From NCBI GenBank assembly GCA_005881575.1, contig VBCA01000052.1, forward strand, positions 1,519-37,419: a stretch of DNA of 35,901 bases. The letters run 5' to 3'. The position numbers and the translations under genes were made by a program. Below, piece by piece: positions 22,313 through 29,868 of this stretch. The DNA comes from Betaproteobacteria bacterium (GTDB lineage Bacteria > Pseudomonadota > Gammaproteobacteria > Burkholderiales > SG8-39). The notes under the pieces were generated by a model that did no database searches, was not told the DNA's origin, and saw only the letters and a program-made list of their open reading frames with translations. Each line of letters begins with the position of its first letter. Within the stretch, counting starts at the first letter, position 1.

Positions 22313-24061
22313 TCAGGCGGCCTGCGGAAGCTTCGCCCGGGCGAAGTCGCGCAAAGCTTCCGCACCGTGGCGCTTCGCGAAGCCCTGAAAGCTTTCTTCG
22401 GGCGAAGCGCGCCGCTCGAGATAGGCGCGCAGGAGCCGCTCGATTGCGTGGGGTGCTTCATCCGCGGGGATATCGCGCAGTATTTCGCGCCCGAGCCCGC
22501 GCCGGTCGCCGAAGCCGCCGCCAGCGAACAGGTGATAACCCTCGACTTCGGCGGAGTCGGCCGCGACCTTGGTCGCGAGCAGGCCGATATCGCCGACATG
22601 GTGCTGCGCGCAGGAATTTGGGCAGCCGGTGAGATGAATGTTGAGCGGCGCGTCCACCTTGAGACGCGCATCAAGATGGTCGGCGATCGCTAGGGCGTGG
22701 CGCTTGGTGTCGCTCGCCGAGAACTTGCAACCGGTGTTGCCCGTGCAGGCGACGATTCCGGCGCGAGCCGATGACGCCTCGGCGCTCAGGCCGATCGCCG
22801 CCAGGGCCTCGGCCGCGGCGGCGCGATCGGCTACGGCGATGTCCGACACGATCAGGTTCTGCCACGGCGTGAGGCGGATCGTGCTGCTGCCGTGGCGCCT
22901 GGCGATGCCGGCGATCGCGCGCATCTGTGCCGTGGTCATCCTTCCGACCGGCAGGGCAACGCCGCAATAGACCCTCCCCGGCTGCTTCTGCGCGTGAAAG
23001 CCGACGTGCGCGCCGCGAGCCAGCGGCGGCCGCGGCTCGCAATCGGCAAGGCCAAGGCGCGCGAGCGGCGCCGCAAGGCGTTTTTCCACTTCGGCGAGAA
23101 ACCGCTCCAGGCCCATTCGATCGAGCACGTACTTCAAGCGCGCACGCTTGCGGTCGGTGCGATCGCCTTCGTCGATGAAGACCCGCACGATCGCCACGGC
23201 CACCGGAACGCATTGCTCGGGCGCGACGAGCACGCCGAGGTCGCGGGCGAAATCGCCATGCCCCGTGACCCCGCCGACCGCGACGCGAAAGTACGCGCCC
23301 TCCGGCATCGCCTTGCCGGGTCCGACGCGCACTGCGGAGAAACCGATGTCGTTGGTGTCTTCCAGGGAGGCTATGCCGCCGCCACCGTCGAAGGCGATGT
23401 TGAATTTGCGCGGCAATCCGTAGAGCTCGCGGTGGTTGAGGATCGCGTGATACAGATCGAGGCCGAGCGGCCGCGTGTCGTACAACTCGAGCGGATCGAT
23501 GCCGGCGGTCGGGTTCCCCGTGATGTTTCGGATATTGTCTGCGCCGGCGCCGCGCGAAGTGAGGCCGGCCTCGGCGAGCTTCTCCAGCACCCGCAGCGCG
23601 TGTTTCGGTGCGATCTCGCGGATCTGCAGATTGGCTCGCGTGGTGACGTGCGCGTAGCCGGCGCCGTACTCGTCCGCGATCGCGGCGACCGCCCGCAGCT
23701 TGTGCGCGGCTATGATTCCGTTCGGGTTCCGCAGCCGCAGCATGAAAGAGTTCTGCGCCGGCGCGACGTGGAAAAGGCCGTGAAATTTGTATAGGAAGAC
23801 GTCGGTGCCCTTCGGAAACTCGCCCTTGGCCGCATTCGCAGCGATCTCGTCCCACATGTCGAACGGGTGTTTGGCGCGCTTGGCTTCCTCCTCCTTGGTC
23901 AGCTTGCCGCCCGCGGCGAGAACTCGATTCTGCGCGGCGAAATGGATGCGCTCCGGTCCCGCGGGCTCGGCGTCGCCGGCTGCAGGCAGCGCCCCGCGCG
24001 CCGCCGCGAGACCGCGGCCGAACCCGTCGAGGTAGAGCTTCTGTTCTTCGGTGAAATCCAC
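22313..24061 (-). CDS. Sirohaem nitrite/sulfite reductase (NirA type)
   Basis: 582 residues, the usual length of NirA/ferredoxin-type reductases. Both half-repeats are visible: HVTTRANLQIREI in the first and STIRLTPWQNLIVSDI in the second, each a sirohaem-substrate region. The [4Fe-4S]/sirohaem Cys set is complete: C439 and C445 (ACTGNTGCKFS), C480 and C484 (TGCPNSCAQ). It reduces nitrite to ammonia, or sulfite to sulfide, in the cytoplasm by six electrons. The neighbouring FNT transporter favours nitrite. It is separated from the FNT stop by one base and from the flavoprotein start by one base, so the three genes form an operon. Sulfite as main substrate cannot be excluded. Confidence 0.9.
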   Translation of the reverse strand: MDFTEEQKLYLDGFGRGLAAARGALPAAGDAEPAGPERIHFAAQNRVLAAGGKLTKEEEAKRAKHPFDMWDEIAANAAKGEFPKGTDVFLYKFHGLFHVAPAQNSFMLRLRNPNGIIAAHKLRAVAAIADEYGAGYAHVTTRANLQIREIAPKHALRVLEKLAEAGLTSRGAGADNIRNITGNPTAGIDPLELYDTRPLGLDLYHAILNHRELYGLPRKFNIAFDGGGGIASLEDTNDIGFSAVRVGPGKAMPEGAYFRVAVGGVTGHGDFARDLGVLVAPEQCVPVAVAIVRVFIDEGDRTDRKRARLKYVLDRMGLERFLAEVEKRLAAPLARLGLADCEPRPPLARGAHVGFHAQKQPGRVYCGVALPVGRMTTAQMRAIAGIARRHGSSTIRLTPWQNLIVSDIAVADRAAAAEALAAIGLSAEASSARAGIVACTGNTGCKFSASDTKRHALAIADHLDARLKVDAPLNIHLTGCPNSCAQHHVGDIGLLATKVAADSAEVEGYHLFAGGGFGDRRGLGREILRDIPADEAPHAIERLLRAYLERRASPEESFQGFAKRHGAEALRDFARAKLPQAA

Positions 24062-24062
24062 C

Positions 24063-24881
24063 TTAATTCGGCTTGGCCGGCTCAGGAGCCGTCTCGTCGC
24101 CTACGTCGACTTTCCCGGGAAACCCGTTGGTCGCGACCCAGTAAGCGCCGGCGACGAATATTCCGCCCCCGATGGCGTTGCCGAGCGTGACCCAGAGGAG
24201 GTTCCAGGCGCCGCCGGCGAGGGAGACCGTTTCGGGGTGGTTGCCCGCGAGCGCGAGGCTGAGCACGGTCATGTTGGCGACGCTGTGCTCGAATCCGCAG
24301 GCGATGAACGCGAGCAGGCACCACCAGATGACGATGCACTTCGCGGAATCGGAATTGACGCGGGCGGCCATCCACAAAGCGAGGCACACGAGCCAGTTGC
24401 ACAGGACCGCGCGCGCGAGCAGACTCAAGGCCGAATCGTTCATCTTGAACGCCGCCACCTTCATGACCAGGGTGTCGGGAGCCGAAAGCAGTCCGCCGCC
24501 GCCGCCCGCGGCGAACAGCGCCACCAGCGCCACGGCACCGGCGAGATTCCCGGCCCAGGTCATTCCCCATGACGCCGCGATATCCGCCAAGGTCCCCGTG
24601 CCGTTGAATCTGCGCAAGGCCATGAACATCGTGTGGCCAGTAAAGAGCTCGGATCCGGCGATCGCCACCAGCGTCAGCGCGATGCCGAACGTCGCCCCCA
24701 TCACCAGTTTCTGGAATTCCTTGGGGACTTGGCTGCCGAGGGTGAAGATGAGAAGAATGCCGACGCCGACGTAGGCGCCGGCGAGCATGCTGGAAACGAA
24801 AAATCCGCCCGGATGCCTGCGCATCGAGGCCAGTTTTTTTTCCGCGGCCTTCGAAAACCCGTCGATAGTTTCGGAGTACAT
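24063..24881 (-). CDS. Formate/nitrite transporter family (FNT) channel, probable nitrite uptake
   Basis: 272 residues with six hydrophobic segments typical of the FNT family (FFVSSMLAGAYVGVGILLIF; FGIALTLVAIAGSELFTGHTM; WGMTWAGNLAGAVALVAL; LARAVLCNWLVCLALWMA; CIVIWWCLLAFIACGFEHSVANM; LLWVTLGNAIGGGIFVAGAY). The central His gate is GFEHSVANM. Start ATG 24881 (MYSETIDG) was preferred because FNT proteins begin at about this point; the frame is open to 24932. Its stop is one base before the NirA gene, so it should import nitrite for that reductase. It is divergent from a Crp/Fnr regulator gene 250 bp away, which could control it. Confidence 0.9.
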   Translation of the reverse strand: MYSETIDGFSKAAEKKLASMRRHPGGFFVSSMLAGAYVGVGILLIFTLGSQVPKEFQKLVMGATFGIALTLVAIAGSELFTGHTMFMALRRFNGTGTLADIAASWGMTWAGNLAGAVALVALFAAGGGGGLLSAPDTLVMKVAAFKMNDSALSLLARAVLCNWLVCLALWMAARVNSDSAKCIVIWWCLLAFIACGFEHSVANMTVLSLALAGNHPETVSLAGGAWNLLWVTLGNAIGGGIFVAGAYWVATNGFPGKVDVGDETAPEPAKPN

Positions 24882-24936
24882 GGTCTGCGCTCTCGTTGTT
24901 GGCCAAGAGGGAAGTCGCAAGCGCCGTGCCAACCGC

Positions 24937-25044
24937 TTAATTTCTAGTTATATGACTGATTGATATGAGGAAGCGTCGATCGCTTCATCGTGCGGCAAGC
25001 AAGCCGCGCGCACTGCCGCAGTGCAACAGTCAACGCGGTTGCAC
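24937..25044. promoter_or_regulatory. Divergent regulatory region of nitrite operon and Crp/Fnr gene, with several palindromes
   Basis: An AT-rich island at 24937-24971 contains a reverse-strand TATAAC suitable as -10 for the FNT operon. Next to it are AAGCG-N5-CGCTT (24971-24985), GCACTG-CCG-CAGTGC (25010-25024) and GTGCAAC-N10-GTTGCAC (25021-25044), the last two overlapping. The 250-bp gap carries no gene. Such clustered symmetry suggests competing operators or an RNA structure in one of the leaders. Confidence 0.4.
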
Positions 25045-25070
25045 CATTCCGGGAGCCGATACCGACATCC

Positions 25071-25084
25071 ATGATAGGGATCAT
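25071..25084. promoter_or_regulatory. Fnr/Crp-type box: ATGAT-N4-ATCAT
   Basis: A perfect inverted repeat with the exact spacing of Fnr-class sites (consensus TTGAT-N4-ATCAA), differing only in the outermost base of each half. It lies 48 bp upstream of the regulator gene, so it may be autoregulatory or control the divergent FNT operon. Confidence 0.45.
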
Positions 25085-25131
25085 CCGTGCCAGAATTTCG
25101 CTTCACGCCGCCACGCCACAGGGAGCACGCC

Positions 25132-25773
25132 ATGTCGCAGGCAGTCGGTCCGTTCGCCAATCTCGACGAGGGCGCGTTGCGCGCGCTCGCGCCCCATGGC
25201 GCGGTGCGCTCATTTTCCAAGAATGCGGTGGTCGTCAGCGAAGGCGACGAGACCGACTCCCTCTACATCCTGCTCTCCGGACGCGTCAAGGCGTTCGTGA
25301 GCGAGGAGGACGGCAGGGAGGTGGTGCTCAGCACGGTCGGCGTGGGCGACTACTTCGGCGAACTGGTTCTCGACGGGGGCGCGCGGTCCGCTTCGATCAT
25401 GACTCTGGAACCGTGCCGCTTTTTCGTGATTCCGCGCGGCGACATCGAGGGATTGATCGATCGCAACCCGGCGTTCGCGCGCCACCTGATCCGCATGCTG
25501 ATCGGCAAGGTGCGCAGCCTCACCCAGAAGGTTCTCGACCTCGCCCTGAAAGATGTCTACGGCCGGTTCGCCAAGTTCATCGACGAGAACGCGGTCGAGC
25601 AAAAGGGCATGCGCGTAGTGCCCGAGCGTCTCACCCAGCACGATATCGCCGCGCGAATCGGCGGTTCGCGCGAGATGGTGAATCGCATCGTCAAGGACCT
25701 CGCGGCGGGCGGCTACATCTCGGTCGACGCCAAGCAGATTACGGTTCACAAGAAGCTCCCGTCGCATTGGTGA
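25132..25773 (+). CDS. Crp/Fnr family transcriptional regulator
   Basis: 213 residues. The cyclic-nucleotide-type beta-barrel (about 1-120) includes SEGDETDSLYILLSGRVKAF and a phosphate-binding-like GELVLDGGARSAS (Gly76-Glu77, Arg85-Ser86), close to the cAMP site of CRP. The long dimer helix follows, then the HTH (LTQHDIAARIGGSREMVNRI, about 166-186). There is no N-terminal Cys cluster, so it is not an oxygen-sensing Fe-S Fnr; the only Cys is in EPCRFF. ATG 25132 has GGGAG seven bases upstream and gives the standard N terminus; GTG 25087 is less likely. Divergent from the nitrite transporter operon and probably its regulator. Confidence 0.88.
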   Translation: MSQAVGPFANLDEGALRALAPHGAVRSFSKNAVVVSEGDETDSLYILLSGRVKAFVSEEDGREVVLSTVGVGDYFGELVLDGGARSASIMTLEPCRFFVIPRGDIEGLIDRNPAFARHLIRMLIGKVRSLTQKVLDLALKDVYGRFAKFIDENAVEQKGMRVVPERLTQHDIAARIGGSREMVNRIVKDLAAGGYISVDAKQITVHKKLPSHW

Positions 25774-25877
25774 GGGCGCGGCGGCGCCCCGCGCACGGAC
25801 GCTCGCCGCCGAGATGTGCATCCGGCACAAAACCCATGTGTCAGGCGACGGCGAGAACGGGCGACCGGAAGCCTAAA

Positions 25878-25934
25878 GTGGTCTCCATGGGGCAGGCGAC
25901 TTCCGCCGGCCCGGAAACGAGACAAGGAGACCAC
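25878..25934 (+). promoter_or_regulatory. Leader hairpin that pairs with the ribosome binding site of the small membrane protein
   Basis: GTGGTCTCC at 25878-25886 is perfectly complementary to GGAGACCAC at 25926-25934, which holds the Shine-Dalgarno sequence (AAGGAGA) of the gene starting at 25936. The 39-nt loop contains a second hairpin, TTCCG/CGGAA (25901-25916). In the RNA this would hide the start region, as in RNA thermometers or ligand-controlled leaders. Confidence 0.5.
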
Positions 25935-25935
25935 C

Positions 25936-26166
25936 ATGATCAACCGCAAAAATCTCACCGGCGAGTCCGCTTTCTTCGCCGTCACCGCGATCGCTATCTG
26001 CGCCGTCCTCGTGGCGGCAGCGGCGGCCCTGCTGGCCCCGGCGGCGGCGACCCCCGGCGTTTCGAGCAGCAGCACCGCGACTTACGCCGTCCCCGCCGGC
26101 TATTTCCCGGAACAGTTCGTCAATCAGGCCAAGGAAGTCGAGCCGATGCCGGAGATGTACTACTGA
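25936..26166 (+). CDS. Small one-helix membrane protein, unknown function
   Basis: 76 residues: a short charged N terminus, one long hydrophobic segment (AFFAVTAIAICAVLVAAAAA), then a Ser/Ala-rich linker and PAGYFPEQFVNQAKEVEPM with an end of EMYY. The strong AAGGAGA at 25924-25930 is caught in a hairpin described separately. The gene begins 162 bp after the Crp/Fnr regulator. I recognise no family; the segment could be an uncleaved signal anchor or a signal peptide with cleavage near PAAAT. A nested inverted repeat and a terminator follow it. Confidence 0.6.
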   Translation: MINRKNLTGESAFFAVTAIAICAVLVAAAAALLAPAAATPGVSSSSTATYAVPAGYFPEQFVNQAKEVEPMPEMYY

Positions 26167-26193
26167 GCCGGAGAAGCCGCGGAAAATTCGCAG

Positions 26194-26244
26194 CCCGCGT
26201 CGCAGGCGGCCGTAGGGTCGACAAAGCCGCCTGAAAGACGCGGG
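26194..26244 (+). other. Nested inverted repeats after the small membrane protein gene
   Basis: CCCGCGTC (26194-26201) pairs with GACGCGGG (26237-26244), and inside them AGGCGGC (26204-26210) pairs with GCCGCCT (26226-26232), leaving a 15-nt loop. Fifteen pairs in total make a strong structured 3' end or small RNA element, just before the T-rich terminator. Confidence 0.5.
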
Positions 26245-26254
26245 TGCCGGACAG

Positions 26255-26280
26255 GCCTGGGGAACCCCGGGCTTTTTTTT
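26255..26280 (+). terminator. Rho-independent terminator
   Basis: GCCTGGG and CCCGGGC (26255-26261 with 26266-26272, one G-U pair) form a GC-rich stem with a 4-nt loop, followed by eight T residues (26273-26280). It ends the transcript of the small membrane protein gene and probably that of the regulator. Confidence 0.8.
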
Positions 26281-26412
26281 CTCACGGGTTAACCCGACAA
26301 TTCTTGTACCGGTTGCCTGACAGACTGTCGCTTGCAGGAGACAGATCGCGGTGCTTTCCCGCCTTTGCCGCCACAAGATCCAAAAAAGCAATCCGCGCGT
26401 CACGCTTTTCTT

Positions 26413-26440
26413 TTGCTGCACCCCGACTTCATGATATTGT
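26413..26440 (+). promoter_or_regulatory. Weak candidate promoter of the second small membrane protein
   Basis: TTGCTG (26413-26418) and TATTGT (26435-26440) with a 16-bp spacer lie 43 bp upstream of the ATG at 26483, in a locally AT-richer stretch. The rest of the 315-bp gap from 26167 holds the two structured elements described separately; no gene is seen. Confidence 0.3.
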
Positions 26441-26482
26441 TACGCCGCTACCTTAGCATCCTAGTCAAAAAGGGGTGGGCTC

Positions 26483-26704
26483 ATGAGTTGGATCACACTG
26501 GTGGCGGTACTGGTCACGTGGTGCATGATCGGGCTGGGCGTGGCTTATCTGTTCGGGCGCTTCATACACGGAGTGGAAAGCTCCGGAAGCGTGAGCGACC
26601 TCCCGCTCCCCGTAGTGAGCTACTTGCGTCGCGTGAAGCGCGGAGCGAAGGCAAGCCAGACCAAAACGCGGCGCGAAGCCATCGGCGGGCGCCGCCCGCA
26701 CTAA
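26483..26704 (+). CDS. Small membrane protein, unknown function
   Basis: 73 residues with one membrane segment at residues 4-27 (ITLVAVLVTWCMIGLGVAYLF), then GRFIHGVESSGSVSDLPLPVVSYLRRVKRG and a strongly basic tail rich in Lys and Arg. The basic tail should stay in the cytoplasm. AAAGGGG upstream of the ATG supports the start. I recognise no family; it may be a membrane-anchored partner of a larger complex. It has its own promoter candidate and is followed by a 115-bp gap before the dioxygenase gene. Confidence 0.55.
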   Translation: MSWITLVAVLVTWCMIGLGVAYLFGRFIHGVESSGSVSDLPLPVVSYLRRVKRGAKASQTKTRREAIGGRRPH

Positions 26705-26819
26705 AATCTCCTCGCCGGACCTCGATCTTATTCTTTGACCGCCAGGAACGTGCGGCCGGCGGGTAACGCGCCGTCGCTCTGAATTTCGCCCGCCGTCTGC
26801 TTCAGCTTCAATATCATCG

Positions 26820-27683
26820 ATGGTTGCGATGACAAAAGCCCGACTCGATGTCGTCGCGCTCGGCAAGCATATCGGGGCGGAAATTCGCGGGCTGGACCTG
26901 CACGACAGGCCCGACGACGAGACCATCAAGGCGATTTACCGAGCTTGGCTCGATCACCTCGTGATCGTTTTCCCCGGCCAGAAGCTCGAGCAGGAAGACC
27001 TCGTCCGCGTCACCGGCTATTTCGGTGAGATGGGCATGCCGCGCCGACCGCCGCGATTCTTTCCAAAGGGGTACTCGCGGCTCCTGCCGGGGATCATGCT
27101 CATCTCGAACATCCGCGAGAACGGCGAGCCGATCGGAGCCCTGCCGGACGGCGAGATGATGTTCCACCACGACATGATCCACTCCGAAATGCCCGACAAG
27201 GCGACCCTGCTTTACTCTGTCGAAATTCCCGATAGCGGCGGCCATACGCTGTTTGCGAGCGGCTATGCCGCCTACGACACGCTCGATCCCGCGGTTCGCA
27301 GCAGGCTCAGCGGACGCAAGGCCGTCCATCACTACAACTATGGCTCGACCCTGAAGGGCGACGGCAAGGGCACCGAGGCGTTCGGCGAGTGCGTCCACCC
27401 GGTATTCCGCACCAACGAGGACACCAACCGCAAGGCGGTCTACGTCAACCGGCTGATGACCGTCGGCATCGTCGACATGCCGAGGGAAGAGAGCGCTCCG
27501 CTGCTCAAGGCCGTGTTCGACCACGCCGAGAGGAAGGAGTTTGTCTACGAGCACGTCTGGCGCGTCGGCGACCTTCTCCTCTGGGACAACCGCTGCTCTT
27601 CTCATGCGCGCACGGATTTCCCGACGACGCAACGTCGGCTGATGTGGCGAACGACGGTCAAAGGGGCCAAGCGACCGTACTGA
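26820..27683 (+). CDS. TauD/TfdA-family Fe(II)/2-oxoglutarate dioxygenase
   Basis: 287 residues. The iron-binding triad is seen as His116-x-Asp118 (MFHHDMIH) and His262 (WDNRCSSHARTDF), and the 2-oxoglutarate-binding Arg277 (RRLMWRTTVKG). The N terminus has the family's LGKHIGAEIRGLDL and HLVIVFPGQKLEQEDL. The enzyme oxidises an organic substrate using O2 and 2-oxoglutarate; relatives attack taurine or 2,4-D, but the substrate here is unknown. The ATG at 26820 has no good ribosome binding site, and ATG 26829 is the alternative. It is convergent with the solute-binding protein gene (18-bp gap). A role in degrading the ligand of the adjacent binding proteins is inferred. Confidence 0.87.
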   Translation: MVAMTKARLDVVALGKHIGAEIRGLDLHDRPDDETIKAIYRAWLDHLVIVFPGQKLEQEDLVRVTGYFGEMGMPRRPPRFFPKGYSRLLPGIMLISNIRENGEPIGALPDGEMMFHHDMIHSEMPDKATLLYSVEIPDSGGHTLFASGYAAYDTLDPAVRSRLSGRKAVHHYNYGSTLKGDGKGTEAFGECVHPVFRTNEDTNRKAVYVNRLMTVGIVDMPREESAPLLKAVFDHAERKEFVYEHVWRVGDLLLWDNRCSSHARTDFPTTQRRLMWRTTVKGAKRPY

Positions 27684-27701
27684 GCGGCCATCGGCAAGAC
27701 A

Positions 27702-28763
27702 CTAACGGGTCGTGCCCTTGAGAATGATCTGCTCGAACAGGTCGAACGATTTTTCCTGCTCGTCGAGCAAGGTCGCGGCATCGAGAAACTTGAGCTTGAC
27801 GCCTTTGACCGGCGATTCGATTTTCGAGTGAGTCGGTACGTAGCCGATCTTTGCCAGCATGCGCTGTCCTCCCGCACCGATGATGTAGTCGTAGAACAGC
27901 AAAGCGGCGTGCGGGTGCGGCGCCCTTCTGGCGACGCCGATCGCGTTCGTGATGCTTACCGCAGGCTCGATCGCGAACCAGTCGATCGGAGAGCCCTTCT
28001 TCTTCGCCTGCTCCACGCTGTATTGATAGACCGTCAGCGCGAGCGGCACTTCGCCCGAGGCGACCAGGTTCGTCAGCAAAGGATGCCCGCTGCGGACTGA
28101 AAGCCCGTTGCTTGCGACGAGATCGCGGAAGAACTTGACGCCCTCGGCTCCGCCCATGTCTGCGATCACCGACGACACCCATTCGTGGTCGTCGCCTTCG
28201 ATCGCGAGTTTCCCTCTCCACTTGGGCGCGAGCAGATCCCGATACGTCTTGGGTAGGTCTTCCTTCCTGACCTTGTCGGTGTTATAGGCCTGCACGAACA
28301 CGTGGTGCAGGGTCGCGACCCATTCGCGGTGCGCAGGCACGGCGGCAGGGACCAGGTCCTTTTGATACGGAGAGTGAATTTCCTGCAGCAGATTCTCGCG
28401 CCGCAGCGCTTCCTCCTGGGGCGAAATGATCGCGATCACATCGGCGCTGGGCCCGCCGGCGCGCGCTTCGGTGATGACCTTCCGCAGGACGATTTCGGAG
28501 CGCGCGCGCCAGACGTCGACCTTGATGCCGTATTGGGTCCTGAACGGCTCGATCAGCTGGTCGGCGTATTCGACCGGGAAGGTCGCATAAAAGAGGAGCG
28601 AGCCTTCCTTTCTTGCACCTTCCACCAGGCGCTGCTGTCGGTCTTCGCCCCGATACGCTGCGAGGTTTTGCAGCGTCTGCGGATGCGCGGTGTGAATCGC
28701 AGACGACACCGCGAACGCAAGTGCAGCAGAAACGCGCTTCAAATCGGGGAGCAAAACTCTCAT
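27702..28763 (-). CDS. Extracellular solute-binding protein, paralogue B (no permease)
   Basis: 353 residues. The ATG at 28763 overlaps the stop of the preceding binding-protein gene (ATGA) and gives a signal peptide ending near AHPQT. The mature protein has RLVEGARKEGSLLFYATFP, VDVWRARSEIVLRKVI, DLLAPKWRGKLAIEGDDHEWV, VRSGHPLLTNLVASGEVPLAL and PHPHAALLFYDYI, matching the two other paralogues at 28760-29797 and 31461-32489 closely. These are type-II periplasmic binding proteins of the iron/polyamine-like group. No membrane or ATPase gene is within the window, so it either shares a distant transporter or has a sensing role. Confidence 0.83.
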   Translation of the reverse strand: MRVLLPDLKRVSAALAFAVSSAIHTAHPQTLQNLAAYRGEDRQQRLVEGARKEGSLLFYATFPVEYADQLIEPFRTQYGIKVDVWRARSEIVLRKVITEARAGGPSADVIAIISPQEEALRRENLLQEIHSPYQKDLVPAAVPAHREWVATLHHVFVQAYNTDKVRKEDLPKTYRDLLAPKWRGKLAIEGDDHEWVSSVIADMGGAEGVKFFRDLVASNGLSVRSGHPLLTNLVASGEVPLALTVYQYSVEQAKKKGSPIDWFAIEPAVSITNAIGVARRAPHPHAALLFYDYIIGAGGQRMLAKIGYVPTHSKIESPVKGVKLKFLDAATLLDEQEKSFDLFEQIILKGTTR

Positions 28764-29797
28764 CGGCCGCCCTGCCTGAGTATCACCTCCTCGAAGGACT
28801 TGGTCCATTTGTCGCTCTGGTCCAGCGCGACACCCGGATCCACCAGCGTGAAGCGCCGCAAGGCGAGCGGCGACCGCGCTGTGGCGTTCGTCGGAACGTA
28901 TTCCATGGTCACAAGCAATTCCTGCGCCTCGGTCGAGAGCATGAAATCGTAGAAGAGGAGCGCAGCATTCGGATGCGGCGCGCGGCGCGCGATGCCGACC
29001 CCGCTCATGCGCGCGACCGCCGGCTCCAGCGCGAACCAGTCGATCGCCGCGCCCTTGCGCCTGGCGGCTTCCGCCATGAAGTTGTAGACCGTGAGCGCGA
29101 GCGGCACTTCGCCGGCGAGGACCATGTTGTTGAGCAGCGAATGCCCGGTGCGCACCGAGATGCCGTTGCGCGCTACCAGGGCGCGGAAGAACTGGATACC
29201 CTTCTCCTCGCCCATGGAGAGGACCACGGTCGAGTACCACTCCGGGACGTTGGCCTCGATCCCGAGCTTGCCTTTCCACTTCGGGTCCAGCAGATCCTGG
29301 AACGTATTGGGCAGGTCCTCCTTTTTCACGAGCTGGGTGTTGTAGGCCTGCACCCAGACCGACAGGTAGGTCGCCACCCAATCGTGATGGGGCCGCAGCG
29401 CACCCGCGATCAACTCCTTCGAGTACGGTGACGCGACCGCTTGCAGGAGTTTCTCCCGATGCAGCGTCTCCATTTCGAGCGCGGAGGAGTGGATCGCATC
29501 GACCTCGTAGCGCTTGGCCGCCGCTTCGGCGAGGGTCCGCTGCAGCACTTTCTCGGACCCGGCGCGCCAGACCTTGACCTTGACGTCGTATTTTTTCTCG
29601 AACAGGATGGTCAGGGGCGGCAGGTCTTTTTCGGCGAAGCTCGTATACAGCGCGAACGAGCCCTCCTTTTGCGCCGCAGCGATCAGCCTCCGGGACCGAT
29701 CCGGGCCGCCGTAGCGCAAGAGCGACGTATCCTGGGCGAGGGCGGGCACGGCCGTCGCCATCGCCCCCAGGAGCAGGAGCAAACTTGAGGTTCGCAC
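28760..29797 (-). CDS. Extracellular solute-binding protein, paralogue A (no permease)
   Basis: 345 residues with signal peptide MRTSSLLLLLGAMATAVPALA. It shares with its neighbours RLIAAAQKEGSFALYTSF, VKVWRAGSEKVLQRTL, LLDPKWKGKLGIEANVPEWY, RTGHSLLNNMVLAGEVPLALTVYNF and PHPNAALLFYDFML. The start is a GTG at 29797 with no ribosome binding site; a TTAGATT -10-like element is only a few bases upstream, so a leaderless or very short leader is possible. The divergent partner is the cupin gene, 71 bp away. It probably binds an organic acid or a related small molecule. The tandem with paralogue B suggests duplication. Confidence 0.83.
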   Translation of the reverse strand: MRTSSLLLLLGAMATAVPALAQDTSLLRYGGPDRSRRLIAAAQKEGSFALYTSFAEKDLPPLTILFEKKYDVKVKVWRAGSEKVLQRTLAEAAAKRYEVDAIHSSALEMETLHREKLLQAVASPYSKELIAGALRPHHDWVATYLSVWVQAYNTQLVKKEDLPNTFQDLLDPKWKGKLGIEANVPEWYSTVVLSMGEEKGIQFFRALVARNGISVRTGHSLLNNMVLAGEVPLALTVYNFMAEAARRKGAAIDWFALEPAVARMSGVGIARRAPHPNAALLFYDFMLSTEAQELLVTMEYVPTNATARSPLALRRFTLVDPGVALDQSDKWTKSFEEVILRQGGR

Positions 29798-29868
29798 CGC
29801 ACTAATCTAACATCGTGACATTCCGCGCGCTGATCGATTCGGGGCGCGCTCTCGAGAAGGAGAGATCC

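Noticed and set aside
20953-22632. Long forward reading frame over the flavoprotein gene
   Set aside because: No recognisable domain; the reverse strand carries complete FAD, NADPH and Fe-S motifs.
22312-22674. N-terminal extension of the Fe-S flavoprotein
   Set aside because: It shadows the NirA C-terminal part; ATG 22311 follows the NirA stop directly and gives a sensible N terminus.
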